From positions 21,453,584-21,517,583 of the forward strand of contig LR990043.1 of NCBI GenBank assembly GCA_905147135.1: DNA of 64,000 bases, read 5' to 3'. Shown here piece by piece: positions 19,370-31,300 of the stretch. The DNA is from Blastobasis lacticolella. Taxonomy: Eukaryota; Arthropoda; Insecta; Lepidoptera; Blastobasidae. The notes beneath the pieces were generated by a model. The model was not told where the DNA came from. It did not search any database and worked only from the letters and a program-made list of their open reading frames with translations. The position numbers were made by a program, and so were the translations under genes. Position 1 is the first letter of the stretch, and each line of letters opens with the position of its first letter.

Positions 19370-22300
19370 CTGGAAAGCAATGTTACATGAGAATATATAT
19401 CAACAGCACCAGATTCGGATAGAGCCAATGGCTTACGACGCGAGGTTGCCCAAAACCGAGCCGGAAAGCGGACCCTGGCAGCCGGGACAGACCGCTCGGA
19501 TGATGATGAGATATCAACAGCACGATTCGATCTAGTACGTAGCGATACAAAGTAAAAACGGTCCGTGGGAACGAGTACATCCGTGGCAGCCTTGGCGCGT
19601 GAGACATCGCGGACAGGATTGAGGAAGCTCGCCTGTGCTGCATGATTTGGTCACGTGCCGCGTAAGCCCCGGTGAAACCTACCGGTATCAGGAAAAAAGC
19701 CCGAGGACTGCCAGTGATGGATAGACAGATGCGAGTGTCAACGGCTTTCGAGGCGAGGTTGCTGAAAACCGCGCGAAGTGGAGAAGAATAGAAGGAAAGC
19801 GGACCCCGGCAGAGGCCAGGATATACGCTAAGAAGATGATGATTGATGATGAGATATCAACAGCTCATGAGATACAAACAGGTGGAACCCTACCACTATC
19901 TTATGGGCCCAAGCCAGCCTCACATGCTTGCAATCAGGCGAGGTTCTGGCAAACCACATTTTGTCACGTATTTTACGGGTCAGATGGTAGTCGCCGCACG
20001 AAAAAAGCCTAAATTTCACTTGTAATTATAGGTTATTGTAGGAAAATTTCAGTCTGAAATATACGTGAATATAGGACTCCCTCAAGGCACGCTACCTTGA
20101 CCTGCTGATTTGCGTATCCAAAGTTCTAAACAAACAAATAATCCTCCCCTTGGGATTATTTTTATAGGGGCAATTTGTTTACACATTTGATCTTGATTTT
20201 CATATCCGAGTTTAGGTTCGTGTTTCTAAGACTAAAACTTTAGCAGTTTATAAGGTACTAGCGGCCCGCCCCGGCTTCGCACGGGTACCACTACGGGTAC
20301 ACGGGTTACACACGACCGCTGCGTAGGGAGCCGACCGCGCGAGTGTGCCGCGTGGCACTTTATTTCTTCACATTGACTCCCCTCCCGTACCCCGTGCTGC
20401 CTAGATAGCCGAGCGGACTGAGCGGCGAACACGCGATTTTTTTCTAATATTTACATTTTTAAACTCGTGATATCTTTCGAATGGAATGTCTGAATTGAAT
20501 AATTCAAAATGTTATATAAAGGTATTGAAGCAGTCGTGAATATGAAGTAATTGATTTTGATAAGGATTAATACCAAGGTACAAATAAAGAGCGTTTTTTA
20601 GCGGCGGCATTTCAATTAAATTTTGAAAATAAAAGAACACTTATTGTGACATAACTATAATAGTTAGACATATACTGTCGCGACACTTTTTGTAGATAAT
20701 GATGTGTTCTGCAAAGTCGTAGTACATTATTTTGTGCTATCATCAATAGTTTTTGCAGCGCACGCGATGTAAGGAATTTTTTGGGTATTTTTTTACACCT
20801 TGGGTTACATTATTGGAGTTTTATTAATTATCCGTAATTTTTTAGAAAATGTAATATAGCCTATGTCACCCGCGGATAGTGTAGCTTCCCAACGGTGAAA
20901 GAATTTTTGAAATCGGTCCTGTAGTTTCGAAGCCTATTCATTACAAACATACAAACATACAAAAATAGGTACAAATCTTTCCTCTTTATAATATTATATA
21001 GTGTAGAAGACGATATAGACCTTTTCGTTACGGTCCAGTTTCTCCTCATAATGTTTCAGTGTGATTTTATAGACGTTTTACATTAAAACCGAACTTTACG
21101 CGGACGAAGTGAGAAAAGCTATTTTAGTAGACATTCTATTAGCATGAAGCAATAATTATTGGTATGGCCTTTAGAACATAACAACGCATGACTCACGTGT
21201 AAAACGATGCATCCCTTGGCAAAGGCGCATGGCCGCCGTCCCGAACGTAGCACAGGATCTGCGGCGGCGGCCACGCGCCGAAAGGCTTCGCTCCCAACGT
21301 CGTGATCTCCAAAATCAGGACTCCCAACGCCCATACATCGGAAGCACTTGAGAATACCCCGTGTATCAAGCTCTCAGGAGCCATCCAGGGTACGGGGAAC
21401 AGGCCGCGACGGGTGCATATGTACTTGTAGTTGTCGTCTTCGTTGCTTATCGTCTTTAATGGTGACGAGCCGGTGAATCGCGCCATGCCTGTTGGCAAAT
21501 TGTACTTGTTTTTCATTGGTCGCCTCGGCGTTAATGTCCTGGTTGTGCTCTCGCGCACGATGGCACGGGGTCTGACCGTATCTGGTATCTGACCTCCTTG
21601 AATCTGTTAACTGGGGAACCTTGCCAGATTGGATCGTCGTTACACATTACTGAATGTGTAGGTTTGATCACGATGTTTTCCCTCACCGTAAGATCATTGG
21701 TTAGTGATAAACTAATAAAAGAGTAATTTCTACATAGCGACATTGGGGTTCAAACCCTCGGTTCGGTATTTCCTTTTTTTATATCAATTTAAAGTTATCT
21801 ATAAATCTTCTGAAAAAACACCCTTTATAAATTCCCCCGTCTACTGAACTGCAGTTTCGAAGCAGTTGCATGTTTCGTAGTCTTTTTATACCAATCATTT
21901 AACGCGGTCGCATTTGACCGCCATCTCTCCACGTCGTCGTCGACATGACGTACGAGTTACAAGTAAACTGGTTTCGCCAAAGAATGGAAACTCCTTACTT
22001 TGTAGGACTAAAGCGTGAGCTATGCTCTAAGGGTTCCGCTGGGTATAACCCTTAGATCAGGAACAGTAGCCGCTCCTAAGGACAGATATATCGGTCGTAC
22101 TGTATTACTCACCGAAATCAGCCAGCTTGAGCTTCCGGCGTCCGTCCACTAGGCAGTTGGCGGCGCGCAAGTCGCGGTGCACGCAGCGCATGGTCGCGAG
22201 GTGCGCCAGCGCCGCCGCCGCCTCGCCGGCCAGCCGGGTCAACTCGGCGGGGGAGACCGCGACCGCCTGGGTGAAAGCGCATTCTTTTCACAAGTGGGCC

Positions 22301-25300
22301 TCACTGTGGGCCTTATAAGAAAACCCAACGTCGCCCAAAGAGCGATGGAAAGGGCTATACTTGGAGTGTCATTGAGCGATCGAATCCTGAATGAGGAGAT
22401 GCGGAAGCGAACTATTGCGAAAGATTGCCAAGCGAGTAGGGCACATAGCTCGCAGAACAGATGGCCTATGGGGCAGGAAAGTTCTCGAGTGGCGATCATG
22501 TACCGGAAGACGCAGCGAGAGTAGGCCTCCCACAAGGTGGACCGACGACCTGGTAAAGATCGCACGTACCAGCTGGATGCGGAAAGCACAGGACCGGCCT
22601 TCATGGAGATCTCTGGGGGAGGCCTATGCCCAGCAGTTGGCGTCTTCTGGCTGATATGATGATGATTTAATTTCACCTGTTCTAGTGTCTGTAGAATCTA
22701 ATCTTGCAAGTGAAAGACCCACTTCCCGGTTTCCGATTAAGCTGAAATGAATACTTCAGACCCAGGTTCAGCAGTGGACCGATAAGGACTGTTGACGTGT
22801 GCATACTTAGGCATGTCGTGGCATTTTAGTTTGGTGACAATGCTATGTTATGATACTATAGAGCTGATCTGATGGTGGAGACGGAAGGTGGCTATGGGAA
22901 CTATACTATAGATATGGGGATAAATCCCTCCCTTTTATAATATAAAAAATGATTTTAAATATCCGATATTATAACCGCATGTCTTTTAGGTGATTGCGTT
23001 CTATAGTATTCTAGTCTAGACCGTCTAAGTTTAACCATGATGTACTTGGATAGATTAAGACAAGTAGATCGTAGCCTGGGCTTGTGCTAGGTGCTCGCAG
23101 GAGTTCTTTCAATCCTCTATCGATCATGTGTTGTTGTTATGTGGCAAGCGATACGGGGGATACCAAATTTTTAAATTATCATAACGACTATGATAATACC
23201 GGTATTCTACGCATAGCCGCAACTTTGGTCCGCATTTGAGGCAGTCTGTTGCATTGCAGTTGCGTATGTATTGCATCGCAATCGCTTACTCGTATCAACT
23301 TAGTCTCTGCATTGCAGTTGCGTCGTAGTCACTTGAGATTTGTTCCATGTGCAAATGTTAAATCCTCACCTCAGCATCCTTACTGCCGCTCTTTAAGTCA
23401 GCGTTGCTGCCCATTTGTGCCAAGTGTTTGCGCTCGCGCAAGTACTTTCTCAGGTCGCCAAAGAACGCGTGTTCCATCAGCAGTAATGGCGGCCCGTCTG
23501 CAGCGCATACCCCGATCAGACGCACTATGTGAGGGTGATTTAAAGCGGCCAGCGCGCAGGCTTCACGCAGAAACTCCGCCTCCTCGGCTGGTACTGCGTC
23601 TTCGCGTAGCGTCTGAAAGGGCGAAATTATACAAGTGTTACGTACATGTGTTATTGTTATGTGTTACTCAAATAAATCTTAGGCAGTTCGCACACGGGGC
23701 GGCTCACAAGCGGTAGGATACCGGTATCCTCCGTATGCAGGATACCGTTATCTGACGCGTCCGTCGCCGCAAATTCAGTTCGCACTCCTTCCTCCTAACA
23801 TAGATAATTTTTTTATCCTTTCCGCGTCTGTTTGTATATCCCACTACTAATTAAACCTTTTTTTCGTTATATTATCCGTATTTACCTACTCTGGCACTAA
23901 TTTCGGCTAACGTGATTTAGTTAGGTACCTCTTCGCGATAAGACTGGGTTTGCAATTTTGTTTTTCTTGTATCCAGGAGAGCTTTCCAAGTCGAAACTTA
24001 GAATCTTTGCCTTCCATTTAATGTTTCGAATAGAAAATAAGTTTTTTACCAGAAATAAAAAATTTATAGCACAAATTTATTTAAGCACGCGAAAGACAGT
24101 TGAATCGGTTTCCCTTGACACGTTTTAAAAAGGCCGACATGAAGTTTCTACGGCAGCTTTATTTTGCTTAAGTTTGATGACTTATTCAGAGTTCGACAAT
24201 ACAAAATAATAGTTGGAGTATAATCTCTGCAAATATTGAGATAATCGGGTGTACCGAATAATAGTAGTTTATGCAACTGTCATATAAAAGGGGGTATTAA
24301 AACAGACACTCATGTTTTAATACCTAATTATATGCAGTTGCATACACTACTTTATCTACACTCATATTTTTATGTTAAAATATCGTACCTATAATTTTCT
24401 CAACTTAGCTGGAAGTAAGCTGCGAGTCAGTTCTGTTGTATCTACGCGTCAAGGATATCAAGCGGCGGGAAATTCACTTAACTATTTTCACATTTATCTA
24501 TTTATTTGCTTAAAATAAGGAAAAACATTCATGGTGTATGCAACTGCATATAATTAGGTATTAAAACACTCCTGTCAAACTATTATCATACTCGACTACG
24601 CCTCGTATGATAAACAGCCACTCATGTTTTAATACCCCCTTTTATATGACAGTTGCATAAACTACTATTATTTAGCGGTCAAGGTCATAATATATTAGCA
24701 ATAATACGGGAATTTTGATGACTGGCAAGATTTACGGCAAAACTAACTTTATTGCGAGTTTGTATTAGAGTACATATTGTAATGAAAATAAAATTACGTT
24801 ACGTATCACAAATGGTCAATTAAATTACATATGTATTCACAAATGGTGTTTTTCATTATAAAACCTTCATTGCACTACTGAAGCTCGAAGAGTGCAAGTG
24901 TTTTTACCAATAAGTATTAAGTCCCTTCAATAATTTATAAAATTTAGATGAATATTTGTTTACTTTGTAGTTATGTGTTACCTGAAGAGTTACTATTTAT
25001 TACAGGATTAAAATCACGGCTATTAAAACCAATAACTATCATGGCGCTTTCTACTTACCAGCGACTTAACTATATAAAACAAGATGATCCATTCCTTGCT
25101 ATGTTCCCGGAACAATGTATACGTAGAATGATTTGGCTCATAACAACACCACCAACAAACTCAGGAAGAAAATGTATTTCCTTTTTAGAGGTATGTCTTC
25201 TTTAGAGATAAATTTCTTATCTTGAAATATGGCCTTTGTATTCTTTATTTAAGTTAAATATTTTTTTACAGATTTTCTTGACTATGGATGAAGAAGATCT

Positions 25301-28300
25301 TTGGGTGGTGACGGATCGTTGTCCCCGATGTACCAGTTATGTTCTTCTTCATGCTCGAGAACGGCTTCAAGAAAGGAAAGCTAAAAAGTTAGCTAACAAT
25401 GTTGTACAAGAAGAGGTTTTAGAAATAGACGTGTTGTTCAAGCCTAGATTCAAACACTAGCCAGACCATTTTTTAACAGAAAAGTGCTATTTCAAAGGAT
25501 GCATACCTTCCTCCCCTGAAGTTAACGCCGTCTCAGAGAATCAGATCCATTAGTCAGTGAAACAATAGATACATTACGTCATATAAGTTTATTTCAATTG
25601 ATTAACATGAACAGATACTTTCTATTTTTACGTCATACGCATTAAAAATATTAGAGCTGTCATTTAAAAAAAAACTTGTTATTCTCATATGTCATGAACT
25701 TGCTTTTGAGTATAATAAATAATGTTCAAAAAACTTATACCTATTTTCACTTATTTCTATGCCCAACCAATTACATCTATAAACTTTACCGAATGAAAAA
25801 AACAATTAAATTGGTCACAAAGTGCAAAAACTAACTGATACACATTAGAAACTCAAATCTAGATACCTAGTGTTACATGACACTAAACATAAACTTTAAT
25901 AGGTACAATATTTAGATTTTTTTTTTCAAACTGAGATCACTTAATGTTTTTGTATATAACTTATCGCTTTCTTCATCATTGTTATTATTTGCTTCACGAT
26001 TTTACACATTTGGAGGTACACATATGGCTCCTGCCTTTCTTAAAATATCCATCATTTTGTTGTCTGTTTTCTCATATGCCACATGAAAGGCCGTTTGTCG
26101 TGCGTAGTTTTTGGCTTCTATATTAATATTTGATGTTCGACAGAGCCACTCGGCGAGCTGGTTCTTCTCCCAGATACACAATCGAAGTGGAGTGAAACCA
26201 CCCAGCCCTTCCTGACCGTTGATGTCAGCACCAAGATGGATTACAATTTTCATCATATCCAAAGCATGATATTTTTGACACTTCACGATAATGAGAGTAC
26301 ACTGTTCACCATTGTAATTTTTTATGTTCGAAATCTCTGGACTCACTTTATCCATCCATGCTGCCGCTCTCCGTAAAAGAGCAATTGAGTTTGCTCTCCA
26401 AACTTAATGAAAGAATGTCTCTCCCAAAAGGTTTCTTTCCCTTAACATTTCAAGTAGATTATCAGATCCCATTTTCAAAGCCTCGTTGAACAAGTTCCGT
26501 TGAACAAAACCTAAGGTTTAACATGATCATCATATTTACCTCATACCGGTTTTGATATTTTGCTATAAAATGAGTACACTGTTGCAGTTATACCATCACC
26601 ACTACAGTTTTTTGTAATAAAAATCGATGGAATTAAATAATTCATCTGATGAGCTTTCTCAAGAAGAGCTCTTTAGTTTGACCGACAAGCCGTGTAGAAA
26701 AAGTTCTCTACCAAATGATTCTTGGCATTTAAAATTTGAAGCAGCATATCTCATTACATCTTTAGTTTTTCTTTTTAAACAAGAGTCACTGTACGTTTGT
26801 TGTAATATCGACTAAGTAATTAGAAGAGGACTATATTTATAAGACTTATTATCGGAAAATACTTACTAGTTATTACCAAAAGGTCACTTACTTTGCGATA
26901 AAAAGTTGGGTGAAAGCAGCGACGCTTTTCTCCAATGAGGAGTTTTCCAATAGGTATCTAAAGCATTCTTAACCACTCACTAGATGGCGGCCCGACAATT
27001 TTGGTAATTGAAATCGCTTGAAAAAAGGTTCTTAGCAAAGGGGATATAAACACTGGGTACGTTGTATTGGATAATATTTAGAGATGTAACGGATATCCGG
27101 CCACTATCCGGTATCCGGCCCATAAAAGTGATTTCGCTCTTCGGAAATATATGCCCTTCTGTAGCAGTCGAGTAATAAGTCGTATCAAAACATTTACAAA
27201 CCATAAATATTAATCAAAGAACTATTGATTATGTCGGCATCGGTACCTATTCTACTCGTATCGTTCATTTAGTAGGTAAGCAACAATTTTTAATAGTTTT
27301 CTGGTCTCTTCTTTTTGCACTATGCCTTTTCTATTAGCTGGAGTCAGCTCTCCTTGTCTGCTTCCTCCATTTCTTTCTATTTTGAGCAGTAGCAGCGTTA
27401 ATAATATTGTCCTTCAGGTCCCGTTGGTCCGCCGTCAGCTAAGTGGCGTGTGGATGTCTTACGCGTCAGCGAGTCGTCGTCGCCAAATTTAGGGCTACTT
27501 GCACTAAGGTGATCTTTGGGGCGGCGGAGCACATGCTCACACCATCGCATTGAGCGTTCTTAAATTTTCTCGGGCATTGGTGTGACTTTGTAACTTATAC
27601 GAGTGTGGACATTACGTATTTTGCCCAACAGGATGACACCCGCTGATCAGCATAAATACGCATTTTTGTCGTGTGTAGTTTTGTCAAGTGCTGTTTAGTA
27701 TTATAATGTACTTAGTGTAATAATTTAAAGTCAATCAAGATATACCTACATATATTGATATGAAAAAATATTATCCTGTATTAAAATATGAATTTCTTTA
27801 TATTATGAGGTAGTATACTATATCGTTTATTCTCTACGATGCTGTGGGCTAATGTGTCAGCCCGTATTTTGAAACTATCAATCCGTATGAGGGCGGAATA
27901 ATTGTTCAGTTCAACGTTCAAATTATTCACATTAAACGAAAACTTTAAATTACATAAACACACGCAGTCGTATAAAGCCCCACGCCGCGATTACAGCTTG
28001 CACAAACTTGTTCAGAGACTATGACCTGTGAATATCCGGCCGCCGGATATCCGGCTATCCGGCCAGGAGGCTGGCCGGATATCCGGTATCCCGTATCCGG
28101 CTAAACAACTATCCGTTTCATCTCTAATAATATTGTATTTATCAATAGTTTTCAACCATTTAAGAGGTTGTAATAAAATGAACCATAATGCCTATTCATA
28201 AAAATATGTCTTCGTACATTTCGTTCAACCTTTAAAATTATGTTTATATTAATAAACATTTTAGTTTTAGGTTTAGTATTAGATAGCTGCATGATATCAT

Positions 28301-31300
28301 ACAGATTTAAAAATAATTACCAGAATTGTAGGAGCGCCATCTATTGAAGCTTTTTGAAACCAACTGACAATACCTACTGGAAAACTCCTCATTGACTTTT
28401 AACAAAATGTACCTCTATCCTTATCGGGTTTTTCAAGAAAAAAAACTAGTCACTAGGATCACTATTCAAAAATATTATGCAAAATTTTTATGAGTCTGTC
28501 ACTTGTTACCCCACTCTTTTCACTGTTTCTTATTCCCTGAAGTTGATAGATTTGGAATTTCTAGAATAAATGGGTTGGTAATAATTTGTCGTCATCCTTG
28601 TTGTTTCAAATAACAGAAAATTTACTGTTCCGCTGTACGACCCTCAAGTGTCACCCTCCGAACTTTCAACACCGTATTCTGAAGCGACACTGTTCTTTCT
28701 TCTTTTAGTTGGTCTACTGCATTATTGATGACGCAGAACGTTCCAGTATGGCCCACTCCTGCCGAGCAATGAATGACTATGGGTCCTGGCTCTAGTAAAT
28801 TGTAACAGGTGGCTTCCTTCTTTAACAAATGTAGTAGCTGATTAACTTTTGAGAAAAGAGAAACAAACTCTTTCAAGTTAGTCGGAGTTCTGTTAATGGG
28901 CCAGTTCGTATACCAGAAATGGGTTATCTCTCGTGACTCTCCAGGTGTAACATCAGTAAATCGGAGTTGTGTCCTTGTGATACCAAACTCTTCCTCGATT
29001 TCGAATGTCTTTACGACAAACCTGCCAAAAACTTGTTGATTACCCAATACTCATAACAAACGTTACCTTCATCATCTGTTTTAGTCAGCGATACGATGAT
29101 ACGCGTATCTCTCTCCCAAATTAGGGTCCAGAAGTCCCCAACAGTGTGTTCTGTGGGACCCTGACAGCAAATATATTTACTCCTGTCTTTAAAACCATCT
29201 ACGAAATTCGCGTGGATGTACGTCGAATCACTGTCTTTGTTTGTTACTACGATAGTCCTAGGTTTTGAATGATCGTGAACTAGAGTCCCTCGAGAGGTCA
29301 AAATGACCCTAGAATGGTCCCAACATGGGATGTCGTAGTAACGTTTCTTGTATAATTTTTTTTACATCGAAAAGTTATTTATTGTACCTTGTATCAGGAC
29401 GTTCTTCATTTCTTTGAATTCCTTGTTGACGAGGTCCTCGAAGTTCGGTTTCTTGATTTTCATCAAAAAGTCACTGATGGTGAGTGTCTCGAAACCGTGG
29501 TTCAACATGGTTGCTAATTGATTCGCTGATAAAATATAACAAGCGACCAATTATCGCAACTATCGGATTGAAAGTGAGAAAATTTTCATCCATTACGATT
29601 TTACGTGCCATTGTGTAGGTGTTGTTTTTGGTTTCATTCCAATTTGGCGATGAAGGATAAGATAGCCGCCAATGTTGGCAAGCGAAAATGGGGAGAAGGT
29701 AGAAAAGGGTAATTACCCACCTGGCCGGGTGTTGTGACCAGGGGACCAAGGGTCCGACAGTTGATCGTCGGAAGTTGTATATATGCCGTGGAAGTTGGCA
29801 CATTTCTCTAGCGCGATGTAGGATTGTTAGCGCCATCTATGTGCGGATGCTTGCCAACCTTGTGTTCGTGTACTCGTAATTTGAGTATCGTTGAGTTTCC
29901 CTAGTGGAGCGATAGATGTCGCTACAGTACTCCCCCCGGAGACTGGAGGTCGATACCGAAGCGAGAAACGCTGAAGCTGACGTATGAAGCGTAATAAGTC
30001 TGGCGATGCGGTGAGCAATGGCGTAGCTCTGGCGTGAGGTTGCGCTGTGAGCTGTGTCGAAGCGATGCTGTTCCCAAGTCTGCAGTGAGTCGAGACTGGG
30101 TGGGGACAGTGAGATGCCGCAGGTGAACGACCAGGAAGCACGCGTTGTGCCGACTATGGTCAGGGCTGTGACTGCTGTGTGCGGGAGTCAGGTAGGGAAG
30201 ACGTAAGGATCACGTCGGGGTCACCACTTTGGCGGTGAAGGATAAGATAGCCGCCAATGTTGGCAAGCGAAAATGGGGAGAAGGTAGATTTAATTGATTG
30301 AATTGGCAGTCGACACGCAATGAAGTCATAAATAGTAACTAAGTTCATTGATTACAGAGGAAGTTAGACAAAATAGATACATCATTAGAATATTAATTAA
30401 CAATTAAAGCCTAGTACAAATCTCACTAGTACCTGTTGTGAGTCATACACACATACTACACAATTTTTTTTTTTAATTTTCAGCCTACCTAAAAATCTGT
30501 CCACGTGACGAAATATGTAAAGTCACTCGTACCCCACTATCCCTACATTTGCGTATATTATGAAAATATGTTCATAATAAACTCAAATGACAATTGTACC
30601 AAAGTGATTGTTTCATTTTAATAAGGAAAAGTTAAATTTATAACTTTATTTCCCAGAGGAAAATAATTCATGAAATCATTATAAAACTGAACGAAAAATG
30701 TTATGCTTAAAAGATTATTTATTAATTAATTAAACTGGCATAAGCCTAATTAAGAATGAAATTCAGTGACTTGTATAAAGATAAACTGAACTCTAAGAAT
30801 TCATTATAATGAAGTTTATTAGATAAATAATTAGTTAAAACAATTTGAGATCTTAATTTTAACTAAAAGAGCATGATGTAATTGAAAACCCAAAATACCA
30901 CTTAATAATTTCTTATTTGCCTTAATCAGTAGAACTAACTGAAACTATTTGGTCCTATTTTTGACTTGGCTCCAACAATATAGAATATTCCAAAGCTCTG
31001 TAACAGAACGCATATTGCTCTGGGGAGCCAACACTGAAATGCCTTTGGTTCTTTACTTTTAATACTGCCTTTGGAATGGACACTTTCTTTTGTTGATTGA
31101 ATTGAGTCATTGCATTGTCTATCACACAAAATGTTCTCGTTCTGCCGGCTCCTGCGGAACTGTGGACGATGATAGGGCCCGGCTGTGGCTCGTTGTTGTC
31201 TGCCGCTGTTTTCTTCAACTCTGCTTGTTTTAAATTAACTTGTGAGAGCAGACTAAAAAAATCCCGGAAATTTATGGGATCTTTTTTATCAAATCAGCCG

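Noticed and set aside
22177..22524. Plus-strand 115-codon open frame
   Set aside because: It runs from the antisense of VKR exon 9 into a LINE fragment, so it is not one gene.
23249..23716. Plus-strand 155-codon open frame
   Set aside because: Largely antisense to VKR exon 8; no family features.
26627..26815. Plus-strand 62-codon open frame starting MELNNSSDELS
   Set aside because: Upstream of the IkB-like gene, short, no splice partner or recognisable motif; kept out as probable chance.
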